Shown: piece by piece, positions 55,741 through 64,000 of the stretch
Position numbering within the stretch: the first letter of the stretch is position 1
How the letters are laid out: each line of letters begins with the position of its first letter
DNA from: Monodelphis domestica
Lineage: Eukaryota; Chordata; Mammalia; Didelphimorphia; Didelphidae
DNA length: 64,000 nt
Direction of reading: 5' to 3'
Assembly: GCF_027887165.1 (NCBI RefSeq)
Contig: NC_077228.1
Location: forward strand, 384,562,456-384,626,455
Translations under genes and position numbers: made by a program
Notes under the pieces: model-generated
What the model was told of the DNA's origin: nothing
Databases searched by the model: none
Seen by the model: the letters and a program-made list of their open reading frames with translations, nothing else

Positions 55741-56540
55741 TATGTGTTGTATCTTTCTATATTTCTCTTGTCTCCTGCATTTCCATTTTTAAGTGTATAT
55801 TTCATTCTGACTTTTTCATTAGGAATGCTTGGAAATCTTCTCTTTCATTAATGATCTATTTGGGGAGCAGCTAGATAACTCAGTGGATTGAAAGCCAGGA
55901 CTAGAGATGGGAGGTCCTAGGTTCAAATCTCACCTCAGACACTTCCTAGCTGTGTGACCCTGGGCAAGTCACTTAACCCCCATTGCCCAGCCCTAATCTC
56001 TCTTCTGACTTGGAACCAATAGACAATATTGATTCTAAGACAAAAGGTAAAGTTGTTTTTTTTTTAAAGATCTATTTGCCTTTTGGAATATCATATTCTA
56101 AGTTCTCCTCTTCAATTAGGTTACTGCTGTCAAATCTTATGTGATCCTACCTCTGCTCAGTATTTGAATGATTTCTTTTTGTATGCAATTTCTGGATTTT
56201 GTCTATGACAATCCTGGGGATTTTAATTTTGGGGGATTTCCCTTAATTTGGTATTGTTAAAGTATTTCAGTTTTCTTTGATTTCTGATTCAAAGGGAGGG
56301 AAGTAGTTTTCATTCATAATTTCTTGAACTATGCCATATAAGATTTTTTATTGGTCATTATTTCCAGATGGTCTAGTGATTCTTAGATTATTTATCCTTA
56401 ACCTGTTTTCCTAATTAGTTGTTTTTGATAATATATACCATACATTTTCTTCTATTTTTTTCAGGGTTTAGATTTTATTTTAATATTTCATGCTGTTTCA
56501 TGAAGTGATTTTCGGTTTTCCTTATTCTAATTTTAGGGGA
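55741..56540 (-). mobile_element. Probable old L1 ORF1 region, split by a SINE
   Basis: AATGCTTGGAAATCTTCTC at 55825 and AGATGGTCTAGTGATTCTTA, TTTATCCTTAACCTGTTTTC at 56370-56410 resemble antisense L1 ORF1 text. Very diverged. Confidence 0.5.
55862..56068 (+). mobile_element. tRNA-related SINE with 9-bp TSD
   Basis: Sense, near consensus; TSD gatctattt at 55853-55861 and 56069-56077. Confidence 0.94.
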
Positions 56541-56924
56541 GTTCAATTCCAAATTGAAATTTTAAATATATAATTAAGGTTATAAAACAAGAGTTATCTA
56601 TCTATAATTATGAAAACTATATATAGAGTTATAAATCTAAAATTATAAAATAATTATCAATATTTTATGTGAGACATGGCATAAGAATTAAAATAAATAA
56701 TCCAGAAAGAACTCATATGCTATTATCTATAAAATAATAAAGTTTTTTTCTTTTTTGAACATACAACAAATATTGTTTATTGCAGACTTTCAGCTGACAT
56801 GTGAAGACATTAAATATCTTTATTTGACAAATTATTGAATATAAGTGACATCTTTGATGAATTAAGTTACAACTTGGAAGATGTTTAACATAATATAATA
56901 ATAATGTGTATTATTCATTCTTTG

Positions 56925-57300
56925 CTTTTGAAGAGGACCAGTGACATCATTTGTGATGCTTTGACTTGCAAGTGAATTGGATTTAATTGAGGCAGAGTTA
57001 CACAGTTATCAGACTCATTTTCTCTTCCCAGTGGCAAGATGCCTGGAGATGGTAAGGCATGCAGTGGATGAGCTTGGCATCTTCAATGTCTAACCAAGCT
57101 CTAAGTGTTCCACAGCACCTGTTTTTGTCACTCTCGTGGCCACTGGAACAAATTGTTCTTATCTGGCCACTCCATCAGCTTGGGATAGACATCCTCCTAA
57201 CTCATTGATAGGTTTGAATCCTGTCACTTACCCTCAACATGGTTTTACCTGTCTCCCCAAATGGTTTTACTGGAGTATGGTTGCTGTGTATGCTAGCAAT
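56925..57300 (+). repeat. Dispersed repeat, family not named
   Basis: GAAGAGGACCAGTGACATCA, TTGACTTGCAAGTGAATTGG, GAGGCAGAGTTACACAG, CCAGTGGCAAGATGCCTGGA: a block order I associate with a common marsupial repeat, but I cannot state its class. Strand arbitrary. Confidence 0.5.
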
Positions 57301-57311
57301 TTGTTGGCTCA

Positions 57312-57530
57312 TTGACACAGGAAGATCTGAGTTCAAATTCAGAGTCAGATGCTTATTAGCTGTGTGACTCTGGGCATGTCACTTAACCTCTGTTTGGCTT
57401 AATTTGCTGGAGAAGGAAATGGCAGACCATTGCAGTATTTTTGCCAAGAAAATCCCATGGATAGTATTGGCATGATATGGTCTTGGGGAGGGAGTTATTA
57501 AGTCAGATACAACTGAATAACAAAAAGAAT
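57312..57530 (+). mobile_element. MAR1-like SINE
   Basis: GGAAGATCTGAGTTCAAATT, GGGCATGTCACTTAACCTC, GCTGGAGAAGGAAATGGCAG, TTGCCAAGAAAATCCC. Confidence 0.9.
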
Positions 57531-58009
57531 GATCATATATCAACTTAATTTTAATGTCGTACTTTTTTTCATTTGAACAAAGGCTTGAAATATTTGGCTC
57601 AACACCAAACAAACAATAGTTTTAAGCCTGGTTCTGCATTATTTATTCCTGTATTTTGATTTAAAACAATAATAAAATGAAAATGCTTGCTCTCACAAAT
57701 ATGTGGTAGAAAATGGTAGGGGTAATGTACAAACTCTCTTGCTAAGAGATGGAAATTAACTAATTTTTTTAACCTACCTGAACAAATAATGAAGATTAAT
57801 AGCCAGTTATGATATAAAATATTTACTTTTTAACTGGATAATGGCAAATGTTTTGTTAAACTATCAATGTACATACAGCAAAATTTTATATATTGCTTCA
57901 TTTCTAATGACATTTATATTTAAACTCTTGTTTATGGAAAGAATCTCTTCAAATGTGATTTCCCTCTCCCTACCACTGCCACCCTGGCTATACTTACTCT
58001 CTTTTTTCC

Positions 58010-58545
58010 TTTTTAAAAATTTTGAATATTTTTCCATGGTCACATGATTAATTATTTTCCTCCCCTTTTCCCTCCTTTCTCCCGGACCTGAAAAGCATTT
58101 CCACTGAGTTGTACATGTATAATTGTTCAAAACCCATTTCCATGTTATTCATATTTGCAATAGAGTGATCTTTTCACATCAAAACCCCAATCATATCCCT
58201 TTTGAACCACATGATTAATCATATGTTTTTCTTCTGCGTTTCTGTTCCCACAATTCTTTCTCTGGGTGTGGATAATGTTCTTTCTCATAAATTCCTCTGG
58301 ATTGTCCTGTACCATTGCATTGCTACTAGTAGAGAAGTCCATTACATTTGATTGTGCCACAATGTTTCACATTCTGTGTACAATGTTTTTCTCCTGGTTC
58401 TGCTCCTCTCACTCTGCATCAATTCCTGGAGGTTGTTCCAGATCACATGGAATTCCTCCAGTTCATTATTCCTTTCAGCACAATAGTATTCAATCACCAT
58501 CCGATACCACAATTTGGTCAGCCATTCACCAATTGATGGACAGGT
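58010..58545 (-). mobile_element. Old L1 3' end
   Basis: ATTTTTCCATGGTCACATGA at the 3' terminus, then 3' UTR and ORF2 end (a 70-residue - frame at 58342 reads GEWLTKLWYRMVIEYYCAER). Confidence 0.88.
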
Positions 58546-59104
58546 TATACTCACTCTTGCAGATACCCTACTGAACTGACCAGTGTTGCTAAGCAGTTCA
58601 TTTGAATATCCACCAGATGGAAAAAGGGTAATTCTAAGGGGAGGTTAAGTTTAAATAACTAACTAAATAAATAAATAAATAAACAAACAAACAAAAGCCT
58701 TAACACTGAAATGAGAGGCAATACAGAATAAGGATTGTTTCTTCAGAACATATGTAAGGGTCAATGATGTTTTCAAGATGACTTTCAATGTACATATCCA
58801 GTAGTTACGGTTTTCAGACAGTCTAACATTTGTGCTACACAAATGTAAACCATCTTGATCAAGTACTTTTAAACTCATGATATGAGATCACAACAGAGGT
58901 GGCTGCTCTCAGGGTACAAAACCCAAATGAGGACATGTGCATGCTTCTCACTGTCTGGTAGAAATTGGTTTGTGCTTGATGTTGAACTCTTGTGGCAGTT
59001 TGGCAACCATTTGATGATGGTTTGAGAAACTGCAAGAACATATTATGCTTAGTCCGAAGCAGTTAGAATTTCATCTAATCACTGCATGAACATAAAAATT
59101 GTTA
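58546..59104. other. Unassigned, two short - strand frames
   Basis: AAAT/AAAC tetranucleotides at 58664-58695, then 400 bp with - frames of 71 and 60 codons. No domain or family recognised. Confidence 0.35.
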
Positions 59105-59400
59105 TATATATGATAGCACAGTGGATGCAGAGTCACGAAGACCCGAGTTCAAATCAGGATTCAAACATTAACCTGTGTGACCCTGGGCAAATCACTTAAC
59201 CTGTTTGTCTCAGTTTCCTCATTTTTTAAAAATCCTTACCTTCTGTCTTAGAGTTGATACTAAATATTCATTTCAAGGCAGAAGAATGGTATGAGCTCCC
59301 CTATCTTCCAGGGATGTTCTGAGGCTCAAATAATATAATAATTGTTATGAACTTAGCACAGTGTCTGGCACATCGTAATCACTATTTAAATATTAGCTTT
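59105..59400 (+). mobile_element. MIR-like SINE with SINE fragment
   Basis: CCCGAGTTCAAATCAGGATT, GACCCTGGGCAAATCACTTA, CTCAGTTTCCTCA, then an antisense scrap of the tRNA-related SINE (59226-59295, AAATCCTTACCTTCTGTC), then the MIR end GTGTCTGGCACATCG. Confidence 0.75.
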
Positions 59401-60184
59401 TATTGTGGTGGTTTTTTATCACTGCAGAAAAAGAAATCTGTAATGGTTCAAACATACTTATTCTTGTTGTCATGGAAGAAAACTATATTTGTCACATAAC
59501 TGAGCAATTAGTTACTGCTGAAAATGCCATTAAATGATGTCCTTGTATCATCATTTGGCGAACCACTAAATGGGAACTACTGCTTTGCCATGGTGCCTTA
59601 GAATTAATACTTTAAAATTACTGACCAAAGGAAAAAGCCATGCTTCAGTAACAGTTTGCAAACAACTGCTAAGAGGCAGAGTGTTGGTCTTGTGACTGGA
59701 ATGAAAATACCTGTATTGGGGAAGCTATGATAAATTCATCTCTATGTGCTTGGATTTTTGGGAGTGAAAGCAATTCAGTCTGAACTTTAGGACCATCTAA
59801 TATTGTTAAGCAATGTTATGGTAAGGAAATCAAATAATAGCAGAGTACAGTACAAGTAAGGGCTAGTTCATGCCTCTGAAAAGTGGGTTTGCTTTGTCTA
59901 AAATCAGTGTCCATGCCACAAAGGACAACTCAAGAAAGAAGGAAATACTTCTTCCATTAAAGAGGGAATATTAAAAAAAAAGAATACAGGTAGTTAAAAT
60001 ACTCCCTTTTCAATATTTTTTAAAAACTGTTATTGGTTTTGAAAAAATGGAGACCTTTTTTCTTTCAATCATTAGGACTCTTTTCACATTTATATAGTAA
60101 CCAAACATTTGTATGAAAAATGAAAAATTCAGCCATTACAATTGTTTGGCTCACATAATGCAAAGCAGCCAGGCTGGCTGATCT
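59401..60184. other. Unique sequence
   Basis: No element or gene recognised. Confidence 0.4.
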
Positions 60185-60232
60185 ATCAATCAATCAATAA
60201 ATCAAAAGTATTTATTAAGAGGCTACCAAAAG
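60185..60232 (+). repeat. Family R 5' start
   Basis: ATCAATCAATCAATAAATC, GTATTTATTAAGAGGCTACC: the family's beginning, cut by the SINE that follows. Confidence 0.5.
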
Positions 60233-60398
60233 GTGCAGCTGGATGACTCAGTGGATTGAGAGCCAGGCCTGAAGACAGAAAGTCCTGGGTTCAAATATAA
60301 CTTCAGTTACTTCCTAGTTGTCAATTAAGCCCCATTGCCTACCACAATATATAGTATTGATTCTAAGATGGAAGTAAGGGTTTAAAAAAAAAAGACAG
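60233..60398 (+). mobile_element. tRNA-related SINE
   Basis: Sense; A-box-like GGATGACTCAGTGG, B-box-like GGGTTCAAATAT. Imperfect flanking repeat aagaggcyacca at 60218 and 60420. Confidence 0.9.
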
Positions 60399-60459
60399 AA
60401 GGGTAGGATTTTTTTTTAAAAAGAGGCCACCATGTATCTACACTGGAAAGTCCCTAAAA

Positions 60460-60590
60460 TGAAAAGCCCCTACTTCATCTTCACTTACCTGGCAAGGCTG
60501 CTGTGAGGATTAAATGATCCGATATTTATGAAGCACTTAGCACAATGCCTGGCACACAGTAGGGCTAATGAATGCATATTCCCACCCCTC
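60460..60590 (+). mobile_element. MIR-like 3' part
   Basis: AAGGCTGCTGTGAGGATTAA, GAAGCACTTAGCACAATGCC, TGGCACACAGTAGGGC. Confidence 0.72.
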
Positions 60591-61015
60591 TCTCCAAAGA
60601 CACTCACATTCTATTTTCTTCTGAAATGAATGAAGTTGTTGGAATTAGAGTAGCCTGTTTGAACATTATTTAAATTCCATGCCTCTTGAAAATGTCATTT
60701 ATGAGAAACTGATATAAATGAGATTCCATTTCTCAGAGTAAGTAAAATTCTTCCACTTTGAAAAAGATGTGGAAAGACATGTGACTGTTAGTCTCAAGGC
60801 TGAACCTGTTTCTCACAAATAAGAAGCGTTTAACAAATATTTGTCAAATGGCGTTTATGGTACAATATTTACTTTATTACCTTGTTGACATAATAGCATT
60901 GTTTGTTGATGTTTTGTATGACCACATCCAAGGGTCTGGAAGCTTTCCCACAGTTTGGCCTCTTGTCAGTAACAGAAACTTTTTCTGTTTTCATGTCAAC
61001 ATACACATAAAGGAC

Positions 61016-61230
61016 AGGGAAGGGGCCATCTGAGTGACTCAGTGGATTGAGAGCCAGGCCTAGAGACGAGGTCCTGGATTCAAATTTGGCCTCAGATACT
61101 TCCTATCCCTGTGACCCTGAGCAAGTCACTTGACCCCCATTGCCAAACCTTTACTGCTCTTCTGCCTTAGAACAAATTCACAGTATTGATTCTAAGATGG
61201 AATGTAAGAGTTAAAAAATAAAAAATAAAA
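61016..61230 (+). mobile_element. tRNA-related SINE with 9-bp TSD
   Basis: Sense; TSD ataaaggac at 61007-61015 and 61231-61239. Confidence 0.94.
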
Positions 61231-61483
61231 ATAAAGGACTAGGAAATTAGAAATAGCATAGTAACATCAACTTTTAATGGATAAATTACATAGCTATAAA
61301 GTATCGTTTAAAAAAAAGCAGAAAGGATATTTTGTATTATGTGATTATATTCCATTAAAAGTTAAGTATTCCAAATGTATACAGCTAAGGCATTTACATT
61401 TGTCCAACATGTTCAATATAATAGTCAAATGTATTTATGTAGGAAATGCGTACACGTGTATTGGGAAAAATACCCTCAAGTGT

Positions 61484-62100
61484 GTGTCAGGGTCTCACCC
61501 CAAGAATGGGAGACTCAAACTTGTTCAATTCAGAAGTAATAAAATAATTTTATTTGAAGAAGAGCTTTAAGGTGGTGAAATAGCCTAATAGTTGGTGGGA
61601 AAGCCTGGGAGGCGGGGGGGGGGGGGGGGGGGGGGGGGGGGAGGAGGGGGACAAGCCTGATGGAATGGCAGCTCCATAGCCCATAGCCTGGGGTTCTCAG
61701 GGTGATGGATTTGCCCAATACCTAATGGAGAAGCCTCTCCAGGTGTGGATCAGGGCTGGCACATTTGTTAGGGTCTGGGGGGCTAGTCATCTCCCATTCC
61801 AGAGAAGTCTTCACCTCCCCCACAAACCCTGGAAAATGGGCCCGTCTGAGTTCAGGGAGTGCTGCGTTTTGGGGTTTTGACCGTCCATCTTGGGGAATAA
61901 AGAGCATGCGCAGATTTGGGGGCTTCTGGAAAGCCAAAGTTCCCAGAGTGCAGGTCCCTTGTTCCCTATCTACCACCTTGTGATCCTTTGTGAATGCAGT
62001 AGAGGTCTCCTTGCCCGTCTGGAATGGGAAAATGGGGAGGGGGATGCCGCACAGTCCTAACAGGTCAGAACTAAGAAAAATAAAGAACAATATGAGGAAT
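61484..62100 (-). mobile_element. Probable LTR-like fossil region
   Basis: On the - strand the left end reads as a retroviral R-U5: AAATAAAATTATTTTATTAC near 61550, then TTGAGTCTCCCATTCTTGGG and GTGAGACCCTGACA at the edge. Base composition is distinctly higher in GC than the flanks. The other end and a target duplication were not found. A 150-codon - strand frame inside (61722-62174) has no recognisable domain. Confidence 0.5.
61614..61641 (+). repeat. G28 homopolymer
   Basis: 28 consecutive G followed by GAGGAGGGGG-type text. Likely G-quadruplex former and prone to length error. Confidence 0.95.
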
Positions 62101-62339
62101 GAATAAAACAGGCACAGAGCTGATGGCCCAGGATAGTGTATTACTAAACCAGTACTAATGATTAATGCTTTCAATTTATGCTTGACTAAGCTGCAATTTA
62201 TGTTTAACTAGTGCTAACTAGTGAGCAATGCGAGATTTCAGAGTAATAGGGGCTCTTCCTATTGCTACTCCTCACTGCCCGCTGCCAGCTTCCCTCATAG
62301 GGATTTACTAATCCTGGCAAATTTGGGCAGGGAGAAGAA

Positions 62340-62600
62340 GGAATAATAATAACGATACCTAACATTTATTTACTGCTTAATACATGCTATACACTATGTT
62401 ATGCACTTTATACTCATTTTTTACTTTGATTCTTGCAACAACCCTGAGAGGAAGGTGTTATTATCCTCATTTTAAAGATGAGGAAACTGAGGCAAATGGA
62501 GATTAAATGACTTAACAGGATTAAATATTTAACGGGGTTAAAAGGCCATATTTGAACTCAAATCTTCCTGATTCCAGGCCTAGCTCCAGGAGCCACCTCA
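62340..62600 (-). mobile_element. MIR-like CORE-SINE, antisense
   Basis: ACAACCCTGAGAGGAAGGTG, TTATCCTCATTTTAAAGATG, GAGGAAACTGAGGC, TGAACTCAAATCTTCCTGAT. Confidence 0.8.
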
Positions 62601-62694
62601 TTATCCTAATGAGTAATACAATGTAATCAATTAATATGTATTTATTGTGATGTGCAACAATAACAATAGTTGCTGAATTAAATTTCAGGACACT

Positions 62695-62845
62695 ATATTA
62701 GGGGTTTTAAAGGATACCACTGTAAAATTGAGATAATAATAGCGTCTACTTCCTAAGACTGAGGAGAAAATGAGATATATCTAAAGTTCTTAGCATGGTG
62801 ATTGGCACAGAGATGGTGCTTAATAAGTGCTTATTTTCTCCCTCC
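62695..62845 (+). mobile_element. MIR-like 3' part
   Basis: GTAAAATTGAGATAATAATA, CTTAGCATGGTGATTGGCAC, GTGCTTAATAAGTGCTTATT. Confidence 0.65.
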
Positions 62846-63119
62846 TCCCCTTCCTTCCTTCCTTTCCCCCAAAGATTTGGATAGGCAATATAGCCTTAAT
62901 CCACAGGTTTTCCATTGGTGTTTTTTGTTCATGTGTTCTTAAGATGAAAACCCACATTTTTAAGAAATAAGAGACAGAATCCTATTCTTAACTTATAACA
63001 TTTGGCCTATGAGGATAGGCAAATCTATCTCAGGTAAAATTTCAACAGCAGCAATGGTATTTATTTCTGTGAATTTATTTTATAAGTAAATTCAACAGTT
63101 TCTTAGTGATTTCATTCAT

Positions 63120-63270
63120 TCAACAAACATTGGTTGATGCCTATTTTGTGTAAAATACTATGCTAGTCATCAGGAAAGTCATGACATTTACATAAAATGC
63201 GATTTCTATCCTCATACAGTATTATTAGTGTATATAAGGCCTGTTTTAGCTTTTCAGAGAAAGTAATAGA
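63120..63270 (+). repeat. Family R-type 5' fragment
   Basis: CATTCAACAAACATTGG, GTGTAAAATACTATGCTAG, TATCCTCATACAGTATTATT: start-block order as at 34430. Confidence 0.45.
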
Positions 63271-63294
63271 CAAGCAAAAAGCCATTTTAATATA

Positions 63295-63560
63295 ATCCAA
63301 ATCCAGCAAGCATTTATTAAACTTTTACTCTTAATAAGGCATTGGAGATAGAACAAAAAATCTTACAAGAGTAAGGAACTTACATTCTGTTGAGAGAGAT
63401 GTGTGTCCATACAAGGAGGAAGAGGAAAGTATTAACACCTGAACAGAAGCTTCAGAAGGATGGAGCTCATAGAAGGCAGAGAGAGAAGGAAATGCAGTAG
63501 AGTCACAGGGAAAAACCTACACAAATGAATTGAAGGTGAGAGATAGAAGGCAGAGTTCAG
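63295..63560 (+). repeat. Family R 5' fragment
   Basis: CAGCAAGCATTTATTAAAC, AGGAACTTACATTCTGTTG, then AAGGCAGAGAGAGAAGG. Confidence 0.55.
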
Positions 63561-63705
63561 GAACTGTATGTGGATTTAGACCAATCTTATTTTGTTGCCC
63601 TATACATATTTGTTACAAAGCAAGTCTTCTATGGAGTGGGATATGTTGGTGATGCAAAAAGATAATCAGTAAATATATTAAAAATATTTTTTAATATACA
63701 GAAGA

Positions 63706-63904
63706 GGACAGCTAGTTGGTTCAGTGGGTAGAGAGCCAGATCTGGAGTTGAGAGGACCTGCTTTCAAATCTGGCCTCAGATGCTTCCTAGTTGTATGACT
63801 CTGGGCAAATCACTTAACTCGATTTGCCTAGACCTTGCTGCTCTTCTGCCTTGTAATCAATACTGATATCGATTTTAATAAGATAAGGGTTTAAACAAAA
63901 ATAA
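63706..63904 (+). mobile_element. tRNA-related SINE
   Basis: Sense; GTTCAGTGGGTAGAGAGCC, TTTCAAATCTGGCCTCAGAT, GACTCTGGGCAAATCACTTA. Diverged tail. Confidence 0.9.
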
Positions 63905-64000
63905 AGGTATAGAAGAAAACAAAAAAGTATGGAAACCACAAATAGAACAATTTTGTCAATATCTTATTAAATTTCCTTTATATATGTACTCTCTCTATAT

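Noticed and set aside
58663-59041. Processed pseudogene of a host gene
   Set aside because: Two short - strand frames look superficially protein-like, but there is no poly(A) tail in the right orientation, no TSD and no recognisable protein.
61722-62174. 150-codon - strand frame with a hydrophobic N-terminus
   Set aside because: It sits in a probable LTR region; no domain is recognised, and GC-rich composition favours chance open frames.

Overview
The window looks like a marsupial (metatherian) autosome: AT-rich, intron-bearing, and packed with marsupial-type repeats. These are short tRNA-related SINEs with a conserved CCCTTACC..GGGTCACACAGCTGG body, MAR1-like CORE-SINEs, a distinctive L1 lineage, old L2, L3/CR1 and MIR copies, and solo LTRs. 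I cannot fix the genus from sequence alone. The only host gene recognised is the 3' end of an importin-alpha gene on the + strand. Its last three coding exons (2947-3074, 6856-7034, 9448-9635) encode 164 residues that fit KPNA5 (importin alpha-6) best.

Layout. 1-9635: KPNA5 introns and exons. The introns hold SINEs, L1, L2 and one solo LTR in antisense. 9636 to about 13056: a 3.4-kb block without any recognisable repeat, read as a long 3' UTR with several AATAAA signals. 13.6-17.6 kb: SINEs and a long old dispersed repeat (called family R here). 17930-24425: a full-length L1 on the - strand bounded by a perfect 15-bp target-site duplication. 25.4-30.7 kb: an old L1 split by a younger L1 (26123-28074) and by a solo LTR (28453-29308). 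30.7-43.9 kb: SINEs, L2, L3/CR1 and family R, with two short LTR-like stretches and a strong CTCF-type motif at 40704. 43906-47785: a solo LTR into which an internally deleted, half-L1-like element has jumped. 47.8-50.8 kb: an L3/CR1 copy carrying a SINE and an L1 tail. 51331-52867: a 5'-truncated L1 on the + strand. 52.9-64 kb: SINEs, MIR, family R, long microsatellites, and an LTR-like region containing a run of 28 G.

Nothing here forms a new multi-gene system. The points of interest are the nested insertions, whose order can be read from target-site duplications; the structure of this L1 lineage (about 684-bp purine-rich spacer between ORF1 and ORF2, about 180-bp tandem units in one 5' UTR, a half-L1-like derivative); the unassigned long repeat family R; and the repeat-free KPNA5 3' UTR. 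All TSD and splice calls were read by eye, and no database search was possible.
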